DNA of 64,000 bases from Planococcus salinarum (GTDB taxonomy: Bacteria; Bacillota; Bacilli; Bacillales_A; Planococcaceae): contig NZ_VIFV01000004.1 of assembly GCF_007004625.1 (NCBI RefSeq), forward strand, positions 1 to 64,000, read 5' to 3'. Shown piece by piece: positions 52,421 through 59,007 of this stretch (position 1 is the first letter of the stretch; each line of letters opens with the position of its first letter). The notes below the pieces were generated by a model. That model did not search any database. It was not told the origin of the DNA and saw nothing but the letters and a program-made list of their open reading frames with translations. A program made the position numbers and the translations under genes.

Positions 52421-52847
52421 AGTACAAGGCGGAACCACCGTAGGGAGAAACGAGTAAACAGTTTAGTTGTTTATAATCGCCTCCAGACGAGGACATGCAC
52501 AGCCTTGGCGGAAAATTTGCTTTACTGACGATTGCGATCTCGTCGGGTATCAGGTTTGTAAAGTTTTCTGAAGAGAAAGTGTTTCAAACAAAGTTTGGTA
52601 AGTTTTTTGTGTAAGTGCAACTGAATATCTGACTGCAGAACATCGGATTTGCTGCGAGGTAGATGCAACAACCATCTAAAGATGCAGACAGTACAAGAAG
52701 CTGTATTGACGGGATGAGAACATTCGTCAACCTTTGTAAGAGTGTAGAAGTAACATTACAAATTTTCCGCGTGCAAACTCCTCCGTGAGTGGAGGAGCTG
52801 CAAAAGGGGAAGCGTAGCCTGATGAAAAGGGCTGCGCTTTTCTGTTT
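52421..52847 (+). ncRNA. Candidate structured RNA of about 430 nt, unassigned
   Basis: Between two leftward genes lies a rightward unit with its own promoter and terminator and no reading frame of protein-like composition. Visible pairings are AGGCG (52427-52431) with CGCCT, enclosing TAAACA/TGTTTA; GACGAG (52488) with CTCGTC (about 52546); a 12-bp long-range pair GCGGAAAATTTG (about 52510) with CAAATTTTCCGC (about 52758), which crosses the previous pair and would form a pseudoknot; AGATG/CATCT near 52680; TTGACG/CGTCAA near 52712-52735; and CTCCTCC/GGAGGAG (52779-52800) before the terminator. Size suggests RNase P or tmRNA, but their conserved cores are absent. Positions of pairings are read by eye. 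Confidence 0.55.
52810..52847 (+). terminator. Terminator of the predicted RNA
   Basis: AAGCGTAGCC/GGCTGCGCTT (10 bp, one G-U), then TTCTGTTT. Confidence 0.7.
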
Positions 52848-52860
52848 GTCCACATCCATT

Positions 52861-52894
52861 AAAAAATGGCCCGCCGAAGCGGGCCGTTTTTTAA
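52861..52894. terminator. Bidirectional terminator overlapping the DUF2188 stop
   Basis: GGCCCGC/GCGGGCC between A6 and T6 runs; the minus-strand stop codon complement TTA lies at 52891-52893. Confidence 0.85.
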
Positions 52895-53088
52895 TATTCT
52901 CTTTCGTCCACGACTTTATGGTCTTTATCCAGAATCTGAAGTTTGCTCGGACTGTTTTCTTTAGCGAGTTCTTCAGCAGCGGCAATTGCCCCGTTTTTAC
53001 TCGGGAATGACTCGGTCGGAGCCACGTCCTCCAGTTTGACGATCCAGCGGGTTGCATCTTGGTCCGGCGCTACACTATAGCATTTCAT
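52891..53088 (-). CDS. DUF2188 domain small protein
   Basis: The 65-residue protein (MKCYSVAPDQDATRWIVKLE, SFPSKNGAIAAAEELAKENS, KLQILDKDHKVVDEREY) has the beta-beta-alpha-beta-like DUF2188 pattern with the conserved W-x-V-K and A-x-x-A-x-x-L-A segments. Function is unknown; relatives are often stress-linked. AAGGAG lies 10 bp before ATG 53088; the TTG at 53097 is less likely. Confidence 0.8.
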   Translation of the reverse strand: MKCYSVAPDQDATRWIVKLEDVAPTESFPSKNGAIAAAEELAKENSPSKLQILDKDHKVVDEREY

Positions 53089-53258
53089 TCGTATCAAACT
53101 CCTTTCTTTTCTACTTTTCTCTTCCCTTCAAATATAATTTTAAACAATTCACTCTGAAGGATAAATTCAGAATTGTTAGTCCTTTCAGTGGTTATTATGA
53201 TAAAATGAAGGGAATATCTGTCATAAAAAGAAAGTATCTCAGGAAAAGAGGGGAAAAG

Positions 53259-53738
53259 ATGAGCGACACAAAGATTACAGCAATTCAGGATGAATATGCA
53301 GAAGATTTTGCCCATTGTTACGGCTGCGGACGCTTGAATGAAGAAGGCCACCATTTCCGCACGGTCTGGCATGGTGAGAAGACATATACCGAATACGAGC
53401 CGGACAGTAAACACACAGCTATTCCGGGATTTGTCTATGGGGGAGTTATTGCGTCACTCATAGACTGCCACGGAACCGGCTCTGCATCATTGGCGCTGCA
53501 CCGAAAAAACGGTTTTGAGCCGGGCAGTGGAGAGGAGCCTCCCCGCTTCGTGACCGCTTCATTACACGTGGATTATTTAAAGCCGACTCCGCAGGGCATC
53601 ACATTAAAAGCTGTAGGGGAAGTCGAAGAAATCCATCCAAAGAAATTCAAAGTGAATATTGAAGTCACAGCTGACGATGTGGTTTGTGCAAAAGGAACTG
53701 TGATGGCTGTCGTCATGCCATCATCGTTTGGAAAATGA
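53259..53738 (+). CDS. PaaI-family hotdog thioesterase with Cys-Gly-Cys-Gly N-terminus
   Basis: The 159-residue protein has HCYGCGRLNEEGHHFRTVWH near residue 21, a hallmark of one PaaI/4HBT subgroup in which an N-terminal C-x-x-C-G loop precedes the hotdog, then AIPGFVYGGVIASLIDCHGT near 56 (catalytic region), FVTASLHVDYLKPTPQG near 100. Substrate is unknown. GAGGGGAAAAG precedes ATG 53259; the longer frame is unused. A terminator follows about 70 bp later. Confidence 0.83.
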   Translation: MSDTKITAIQDEYAEDFAHCYGCGRLNEEGHHFRTVWHGEKTYTEYEPDSKHTAIPGFVYGGVIASLIDCHGTGSASLALHRKNGFEPGSGEEPPRFVTASLHVDYLKPTPQGITLKAVGEVEEIHPKKFKVNIEVTADDVVCAKGTVMAVVMPSSFGK

Positions 53739-53804
53739 GTCGGGCGCAATCTGAAAATCGACAGAACGGCCAGTTCTGAAAGCACGTGACACAGCAAGTC
53801 GTTC

Positions 53805-53840
53805 AAAACCGGACCCAAGTAAAAGCGGGAGCCGGTTTTT
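53805..53840 (+). terminator. Terminator of the thioesterase gene
   Basis: AAAACCGG.../CCGGTTTTT with a 20-base loop that may pair further. Confidence 0.6.
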
Positions 53841-53841
53841 G

Positions 53842-53867
53842 GTTTAACAGAGCAGTAATTAGGGAAT
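53842..53867 (+). promoter_or_regulatory. SigB-type promoter of the repeat-protein gene
   Basis: Perfect GTTTAA (53842-53847), 14-bp spacer, GGGAAT (53862-53867). Confidence 0.65.
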
Positions 53868-53916
53868 TTTCACATGAGGCAGAACTACAGGAAGCGAAAA
53901 GGAGGAGTGAGCAAAA

Positions 53917-54456
53917 ATGGAAAGAAAAGACGAATCGACAGCGATGGAAAATACAGAAATGAAAGACCCGGAAACAAAAATTCCAACAGATGAAACATCA
54001 TCACAATCAGAGAAACCAACACCAATGAAGCCGACGAGCCCACCGGAAACCCCGGAAGAGCCGATCGAAGTGCCGGCTGAACCATCAAGCCCACCGGAAA
54101 CTCCGGAAGAGCCGATCGAAGTGCCGGCCGAACCGGCAAGCCCACCGGAAACCCCGGAAGAGCCGATCGAAGTGCCGGCCGAACCGGCAAGCCCACCGGA
54201 AACTCCGGAAGAGCCGATTGCAGAAGCACCAAAAGAAAAAGCTCCACGCGACTCTGCCAAAGACCGTAAAACATCGGAATCGGTCGAAACGGAAGAACCA
54301 GTGGAACCGGAAGAAACAGAAGAGCCAGTTGAGGAAGAGAACGAAACCAGCCGCTTCAATAAAATCTACAGCAATGTAGCTTCCAATCGCTTTGAAAATC
54401 TGCGGACAAGTTATATAGAAAACAAAGCGAAAGAACTGCGGAAAAAAAGAAAATAG
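53917..54456 (+). CDS. Pro/Glu-rich protein with 51-bp tandem repeats
   Basis: The 179-residue acidic, low-complexity protein contains four near-identical 17-residue units (PPETPEEPIEVPAEPAS), flanked by Glu/Thr-rich segments and ending in a basic helix (NRFENLRTSYIENKAKELRK). No signal peptide or membrane helix is present, so it should be a cytosolic, largely disordered protein with an extended PE-rich middle. AGGAGGAG precedes the ATG, and a SigB-type promoter lies 50 bp upstream, suggesting a stress protein. I do not recognise a family. Confidence 0.75.
   Translation: MERKDESTAMENTEMKDPETKIPTDETSSQSEKPTPMKPTSPPETPEEPIEVPAEPSSPPETPEEPIEVPAEPASPPETPEEPIEVPAEPASPPETPEEPIAEAPKEKAPRDSAKDRKTSESVETEEPVEPEETEEPVEEENETSRFNKIYSNVASNRFENLRTSYIENKAKELRKKRK
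54040..54225 (+). repeat. 51-bp coding tandem repeat, four units
   Basis: CCACCGGAAAC starts units at 54040, 54091, 54142 and 54193, exactly 51 bp apart; units differ by a few synonymous changes, and the last diverges at its 3' end. Confidence 0.9.
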
Positions 54457-54480
54457 GAAGGGGGCGGCATGTTCCGCTTT

Positions 54481-54777
54481 TTATTTTCTTTGTATTCTTT
54501 CCATTTCTTCAGAGACGACAAATGCCAGATCATCATTCCCGAACATTTGCAGCAGCTCGAGAAGCGTGTCATCGCCTATCTCCATGTCGAATGATTCTGT
54601 TTCCTCGACAGCCAGAAGCAATGCTTCATTTTTGATCTGCGACGGATACGCGCGCTGGTACAACTGAACCGGATCCAGGTCATTGCGCATTGCCCAATTT
54701 ACAAACAGCTGGATCATCACAGCTTCATCCTGCTGATATTTTTTAATGATAAACTCATCACGATTTTCATGTTCCAT
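54481..54777 (-). CDS. Conserved hypothetical protein (Bacillales)
   Basis: The 98-residue acidic protein (DEFIIKKYQQDEAVMIQLFV, WAMRNDLDPVQLYQRAYPSQ, DDTLLELLQMFGNDDLAFVV) is mostly helical and resembles a family I have seen across Bacillus with unknown function. It is soluble. GGAGC lies before the ATG. It converges on the PE-repeat gene, with a short GC-rich hairpin and T-run between them at about 54464-54487. Confidence 0.75.
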   Translation of the reverse strand: MEHENRDEFIIKKYQQDEAVMIQLFVNWAMRNDLDPVQLYQRAYPSQIKNEALLLAVEETESFDMEIGDDTLLELLQMFGNDDLAFVVSEEMERIQRK

Positions 54778-54906
54778 CCTGCTTCAGCTCCTTATGGATA
54801 ATCTTTTGCTTAAACATACCAAAGAATACAGGTGGATGCTTGGACTTCTCTTTAATTATCCTCTAAAATTTAATGTAAGGCCCATGATAGTATCGGAGGG
54901 AAAAAA

Positions 54907-55590
54907 ATGAAATTAATTCAAGTTAGAAAAGGACAATTTGTTTACTATAATAACGAGTTGCACAAAGTTTATTCCGTAAAACCGCTTGCGAAAAAATCGG
55001 TGCTGATGTTCCGCATAAAAGACATGGAACAGGTAGCCAGCAAAGCGGATGAAGTCACCCATTACAAACCGCGTCATCTTGATTCTTTCCTGTTTTTCGG
55101 AAACCGTTATACGCTGCGTGATGACATTCCACCGGAAGAAGGGGGCTATATCCTGATCAGCAAACCGGATCCGGATTACATGGACCATTACTCCCTTAAT
55201 GAATTTGAAAAAGTGGAATCGGTAGAAGGCAAGAATGTGCTGACTACCAGACAGAATACGGTGAAATCCAGGGAATTCTTTGTGATGGAACCCGGCGAGG
55301 CTAAGGGCAGCAAGGACATCGCTTACTTTGATAAATCGAGGGTGGATGCCAGCCAGATAGAAGCTGATAAGGAGTTGCTCGATAGAATCCGCGAGCGCGA
55401 CGCCATCCGTCCATCCATTGGTGACGTGTATCTGAATTTGGATGACGCTTCGACTGCTATGGTAGTGGCAATCTCAAGTGATGAAGTTACACTCGGAAAC
55501 GGCGACCGCCTGACATTCCACGAGCTCTACAAAGCGGACAACTGGAACTTCCTTTACAACGTCGTGGACGGCGAGTTCGGTAAATCTTAA
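54907..55590 (+). CDS. Conserved hypothetical two-domain protein
   Basis: The 227-residue protein appears to have repeated small beta-barrels: QVRKGQFVYYNNELHKVYSV at the start, similar in outline to the KOW-like N-domain of EF-P, and SIGDVYLNLDDASTAMVVAI near residue 173 with TLGNGDRLTFHELYKADNW. The middle (residues 75-165) is charged. I do not recognise a named family. CGGAGGG lies 5 bp before ATG 54907. It is monocistronic with a strong terminator. Confidence 0.72.
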   Translation: MKLIQVRKGQFVYYNNELHKVYSVKPLAKKSVLMFRIKDMEQVASKADEVTHYKPRHLDSFLFFGNRYTLRDDIPPEEGGYILISKPDPDYMDHYSLNEFEKVESVEGKNVLTTRQNTVKSREFFVMEPGEAKGSKDIAYFDKSRVDASQIEADKELLDRIRERDAIRPSIGDVYLNLDDASTAMVVAISSDEVTLGNGDRLTFHELYKADNWNFLYNVVDGEFGKS

Positions 55591-55609
55591 TTGTTTATGA
55601 ATTTAATGA

Positions 55610-55646
55610 AGCCAGCGAAGGAGTTATTCCTTCGCTGGCTTTTTGC
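55610..55646. terminator. Terminator between the two-domain gene and the esterase-like gene
   Basis: AGCCAGCGAAGGA/TCCTTCGCTGGCT then TTTTG. Confidence 0.88.
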
Positions 55647-55649
55647 TTC

Positions 55650-56897
55650 CTATAATGGATTCAGTGCTTCAGTGCGGTCAAAGAACAGGTAAGCGTCGTA
55701 GCGTTTTGAAATCATGGATGGCACGTAGTTGCCCTGCGCTTCGTAAGCGGGATGATAGACCACTCCGACTGCACGGTGTCCGATCCAGCGGTCGAACAGT
55801 CGGCGGTTGTTGTCATCAAAAATCAGCAATTTATCAAAAGCACCGGTCTTGTGCAGCAGGTGCTCCCAGGAATTCTTTTTTCCGGGCGGCAGAATCATTT
55901 CTTCTGGTGGCGCTTCCCAGGCTTTCGCTGCGATGACACTGCCTTCATACGAACCAAAGCCGATTGTGTATACGTCTTCGGGGGGATTCTGCTCGCGCAG
56001 CAATTGCCCGACATTGACCATCTTATCCTCTTTCATATCGGTTGCCCGGGCATCGCCGATATGAGTATTGTGTTCCCAAATGATGATTCGCGCCTCCTGG
56101 CCGTGATAGTTGCGCAATTCATTCACCGTCTCCACCATATGCCGGTCGCGGATGTTCCAGGACTCCACACCGCTCCTGATCATTGCCCGGTAATATTGTT
56201 CGGCATTTTTTGTGACCAGTGAATTGATGTGAAGATTGAGGTCTGCCTCTTCTTCACTCGGATAGAATGCAGCGTTGCTCCGAACGGATGCCAGTAACTT
56301 GACCACTTCATCGATGCATTCCTTTGAAAAGGATGCGAAGGAAGCGGCGTATTTATCCGGGTCGCGGTTACATGATTCGAAACAGGAAAAAGCCTGTTTC
56401 GCCAATTCAACATCTCCGCCGGAAGGATCGACATCGTTCAGGTAATGGATCACTTCCTCCATTGACTCCCATAAGCTGTAAACGTCAATGCCGTAAAAGC
56501 CGGTCTTCCTGTTTTCCGACGCATTAAAATTCTTCAGCCATTCGACAAAGTCCGCAATTTCTTCATTGGCCCACATCCACCTCGGCCAGCGGGCAAACGA
56601 CTGTGCCAGTAGTGGAGCTGCATTTTCGTGACTGGTGGTGAAATCATTGATATAGCGGTGCACCTGAGAAGCGGAAGGCCAGTCGCCTTCCACCGCAATA
56701 ACGGAAAATCCCTTTTCCTGAATCAGCCGTTTGGAAAAGTCGGCGCGCCAGCGATAAAACTCAGACGTCCCATGGGTGGATTCGCCCAACAGGACGATTT
56801 TCGAGTCGCCGACAGCTTCCAGCAACGGATCCAAATCACCGTTGTCTCTCACTGGGAGTGCAAATTCCCGAATTGCTTCTTCCATTGTCATATTCAA
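55650..56897 (-). CDS. Erythromycin esterase family protein
   Basis: The roughly 415-residue protein shows the EreA/EreB-family core: KIVLLGESTHGTSEFYRWRA near residue 30 (active-site GExxHG), VIAVEGDWPSASQVHRYIND near 62, RIIIWEHNTHIGDARATDM near 270 (WEHNxH) and a late RWIGHRAVGVVYHPAYEAQG. Most members are uncharacterised hydrolases rather than macrolide-resistance enzymes, so resistance should not be assumed. Several starts are possible (GTG 56906, TTG 56903, TTG 56897, ATG 56891); TTG 56897 is well spaced from GGAAGGAA. A 19-bp palindrome lies just upstream. Confidence 0.85.
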   Translation of the reverse strand: MNMTMEEAIREFALPVRDNGDLDPLLEAVGDSKIVLLGESTHGTSEFYRWRADFSKRLIQEKGFSVIAVEGDWPSASQVHRYINDFTTSHENAAPLLAQSFARWPRWMWANEEIADFVEWLKNFNASENRKTGFYGIDVYSLWESMEEVIHYLNDVDPSGGDVELAKQAFSCFESCNRDPDKYAASFASFSKECIDEVVKLLASVRSNAAFYPSEEEADLNLHINSLVTKNAEQYYRAMIRSGVESWNIRDRHMVETVNELRNYHGQEARIIIWEHNTHIGDARATDMKEDKMVNVGQLLREQNPPEDVYTIGFGSYEGSVIAAKAWEAPPEEMILPPGKKNSWEHLLHKTGAFDKLLIFDDNNRRLFDRWIGHRAVGVVYHPAYEAQGNYVPSMISKRYDAYLFFDRTEALNPL

Positions 56898-56911
56898 TGC
56901 CAACACTTCCT

Positions 56912-56930
56912 TCCAATGATAATGATTGGA
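56912..56930. promoter_or_regulatory. 19-bp palindrome upstream of the esterase-like gene
   Basis: TCCAAT-GATAATG-ATTGGA is symmetric in its outer six bases; the left half resembles a Fur-type half-site. It overlaps the ribosome-site region, so it could be an operator or a leader hairpin. Confidence 0.35.
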
Positions 56931-56991
56931 GCTCCATAGGCAGTTGTACGATAAAAAAGCATACCCGCGGAAACGGATATGCCATTTGGAC

Positions 56992-57261
56992 TCAATCTAT
57001 CAAAACATCCTGGAATTCTGGATGCTTTTCGATCACGCTGCGCGCAAAAGAACATTGCGCATCGATGCTTTTGCCTTCGTCACGGGCGTATTGGACGACT
57101 TTACTGACCAGCTTTTTGCCGACACCCTGTCCTTCAAGTTCCGGTGAGACTACCGTATGGACGACTGTCAAAACTTCATCATCCGGCGTATAGGCAAGAG
57201 AGGCCAGTTCATCTGATTCCCGTTCAACGAAAAATTTATTGCTTTCGTGTTTGATATCCAT
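56992..57261 (-). CDS. Small GNAT acetyltransferase (YjdJ/GCN5-related DUF type)
   Basis: The 89-residue minimal GNAT has NKFFVERESDELASLAYTPD, the core TVVHTVVSPELEGQGVGKKL near residues 35-54 (Q-G-x-G-x-K) and a final VIEKHPEFQDVL, matching the Yjd J-like short acetyltransferases found in most bacteria. Substrate is unknown. AAAGGAGG lies 8 bp before ATG 57261. It lies upstream of the esterase-like gene in the same direction, 90 bp apart, so they may be cotranscribed. Confidence 0.82.
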   Translation of the reverse strand: MDIKHESNKFFVERESDELASLAYTPDDEVLTVVHTVVSPELEGQGVGKKLVSKVVQYARDEGKSIDAQCSFARSVIEKHPEFQDVLID

Positions 57262-57305
57262 CGTTATTGCCTCCTTTTGCATTCATACCAATGTATTCCC
57301 TTTAT

Positions 57306-57331
57306 TATTAAAAGTATTCAAAATCGGGTAT
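57306..57331 (+). promoter_or_regulatory. SigB-like promoter of the catalase gene
   Basis: TATTAA (57306-57311), 14 bp, GGGTAT (57326-57331). The -10 is perfect; the -35 matches 4 of 6. Confidence 0.45.
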
Positions 57332-57395
57332 AGATAAAAATATATAGAATAAAATATTTCGGTGCATTTGAAAAAAGTGAAGATGAGGTGATGGG

Positions 57396-58322
57396 ATGGC
57401 AAAAGAAGAACTTGCAGCAGCAGCGGTCAATAAAATCGAAAAGACGTTTGGCGAATACCCGGCATACAGGCGCGCACACGCAAGGGGAGCAGGGTATGAA
57501 GCGGTATTCACGGCAACTGGTGAAGGGAAAAATTGGACGGTTGCGCCGCATTTTCGGCAAGGGACGACGCGGGCCATCGTCCGTTTTTCGCACAGTTCAC
57601 CCGACCCGTTCTGGACGGACAATTTTTCTCCGGTCAAGGGCATGGCTGTGCAATTCAAACTTCCGGGTCAACAGGTGATGAACAGTGTGGGCGTCACTTC
57701 GCCGATATTCTTTACCCGGACTCCCGAAGTATTCACGGAAATGCTGGATATCGCGAAATCATTTAAAAAGGGGCGTCCCCGCCTCCGCGCGCTCATAACC
57801 TTATTCATAAAATATCCCGAAAGCCGGGCGTCGATCCGCATCATCCGAAAAATGCAGTCTCCGGCAAGTTTTGCCACAGGACTCTACCATACAATTCACG
57901 CATTTTACCTGGTCAACGGAACAGGCAAGCGGGTGCCCGTAAAATTCCAATGGCAACCGGAAGCCGGGGTGGAATCGCTGTCTCCGGCAGACGCAGTTTC
58001 CGTAAAAAGAGGCGATTTTGAAAAAGAGCTGGACGAACGGGTGGAGAAAAGGGAAACAGGCTTTCGCCTGATCGCCATCATCGGAGGAGCGGGGGATCCT
58101 GTCAACGACCCGACACGAGAGTGGCCGGAGGACCGGGAGAAAGTGGAGCTCGGGCGGCTGCAGCTTACAGGGAAGACTGACGAAGCGGAAGACTTGCTCT
58201 TCGATCCCACTGTGCTGCCGGAAGGAGTCGAATGCACGGAAGATCCTATCCTGCAATTCCGCAACCCGGCGTATGCAATTTCGTTTAAGCGAAGAAACAA
58301 TGAGAAACAAGAAAAACGCTGA
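57396..58322 (+). CDS. Minimal (SrpA-type) haem catalase-like protein
   Basis: The 308-residue protein is shorter than typical catalases (about 480) but keeps the core: catalytic His in RRAHARGAGYEAVFTATGE near residue 28, RAIVRFSHSSPDPFWTDNF near 61, FFTRTPEVF near 104 and the proximal haem Tyr in FRNPAYAISFKRR near 292. These small catalases often act as peroxidases. A SigB-like promoter upstream fits stress expression. ATG 57396 follows GATGAGGTGATGGG. The stop TGA lies in the terminator stem. Confidence 0.85.
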   Translation: MAKEELAAAAVNKIEKTFGEYPAYRRAHARGAGYEAVFTATGEGKNWTVAPHFRQGTTRAIVRFSHSSPDPFWTDNFSPVKGMAVQFKLPGQQVMNSVGVTSPIFFTRTPEVFTEMLDIAKSFKKGRPRLRALITLFIKYPESRASIRIIRKMQSPASFATGLYHTIHAFYLVNGTGKRVPVKFQWQPEAGVESLSPADAVSVKRGDFEKELDERVEKRETGFRLIAIIGGAGDPVNDPTREWPEDREKVELGRLQLTGKTDEAEDLLFDPTVLPEGVECTEDPILQFRNPAYAISFKRRNNEKQEKR

Positions 58323-58348
58323 AGTCCCTGTGGACTTCGGCGTTTTTT
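58312..58348 (+). terminator. Catalase terminator, contains the stop codon
   Basis: AAAAACGCTGAAGTCC/GGACTTCGGCGTTTTT; TGA 58320-58322 is in the 5' arm. Confidence 0.88.
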
Positions 58349-58359
58349 AGGGGAGGAAA

Positions 58360-58930
58360 ATGGCGAACGCGGAAATAAATCGCTGAGCGCGGAAATAATC
58401 TTCTGAACGCGGAATTAAATTGTTGAACGCGGAAATAATCCACTGAACGCGGATAAACGGCATTCCGAAGAATTTACCATGAGAAAAAGCTGCATAAGAA
58501 GCTTCCTATGAGAAGAATAAGGCTTTATTTTGATCAAAATCTCTTCAAAAGATCAGGTCAAAAGACAAATGGATGCTTTTCGCAGGCGAAAAGCGAAAAA
58601 ACCGAAAGAAATTCATTAAAGAAGGCAAAGACTTTCTGCTTCTACAACAAAAACGGCGAACGCGGAATTAAATCGCTGAGCGCGGAAAAAATCTTCTGAA
58701 CGCGGAATTAAATCGGTGAACGCGGATAAACGGCATTGCCAATAATTTACCACGAGAAAAAGCGGCATAAGAAGCTCCCTTTGAGAAGAGTAAGGTTTTA
58801 TTTTGATCAACATCTCTCCGAAAGATCAGGTCAAAAGACAAATGGATGCTTTTCGCAGGCGAAAAGCGAAAAAACCGGAAGAAATTCATTAAAGAAGGCA
58901 AAGACTTTCAGCTTCTACAACAAAAACGCT
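58360..58930. repeat. Duplicated array of 20-bp repeats with a 213-bp block
   Basis: Five 20-bp units (GAACGCGGAAWTAAWYNNYT) start at 58365, 58385, 58405, 58425 and 58445. A block of 213 bp follows. Four more units start at 58658, 58678, 58698 and 58718, and a second, about 90% similar copy of the block follows to about 58930. Each block contains the hairpin GCTTTTCGC-AG-GCGAAAAGC and ends CTTCTACAACAAAAACG. These ~660 bases (58349-59007) hold no convincing gene. Units have no unique spacers, so it is not a CRISPR array. Confidence 0.85.
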
Positions 58931-58958
58931 GGAATCCAAAGGGATTCCAGCGTTTTTT
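58922..58958. terminator. Bidirectional terminator
   Basis: AAAAACGCTGGAATCC/GGATTCCAGCGTTTTT; probably also ends glutamate dehydrogenase. Confidence 0.85.
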
Positions 58959-58961
58959 GAT

Positions 58962-59000
58962 TGTCCAGAGTCCAGCGCTTGTCGGGACTTAGCGGGCGCT
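58962..59000. repeat. Truncated TGTCCAGACTCC-type repeat
   Basis: TTGTCCAGAGTCCAGCGCTT matches the left end of the elements at 49277-49720, followed by GGGCGCTGTTC. Confidence 0.6.
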
Positions 59001-59007
59001 GTTCTGA

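Noticed and set aside
52421-52847. RNase P RNA, tmRNA, SRP RNA, 6S RNA or T-box leader
   Set aside because: The RNase P GAGGAAAGTCC and AGATGATTG cores, a tmRNA tag frame and CCA-type end, the SRP loop and the T-box sequence were all looked for and not found; no rightward gene follows for a leader.
52584-53057. 157-codon minus-strand frame spanning DUF2188 and the RNA
   Set aside because: It is out of frame with the real DUF2188 gene, runs through a terminator, and has no family-like sequence.
53859-54359. Minus-strand frame of Gly/Ser-rich repeats
   Set aside because: It is the antisense of the Pro/Glu 51-bp repeats, has no ribosome site, and its repeats are forced by the coding strand.
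55650-56897. Macrolide resistance gene
   Set aside because: Most members of the erythromycin esterase family in Bacillales are uncharacterised; there is no mobile context or other resistance gene.
58365-58738. CRISPR-like short regular repeats
   Set aside because: Units are contiguous 20-bp repeats without unique spacers, and no cas genes are present.
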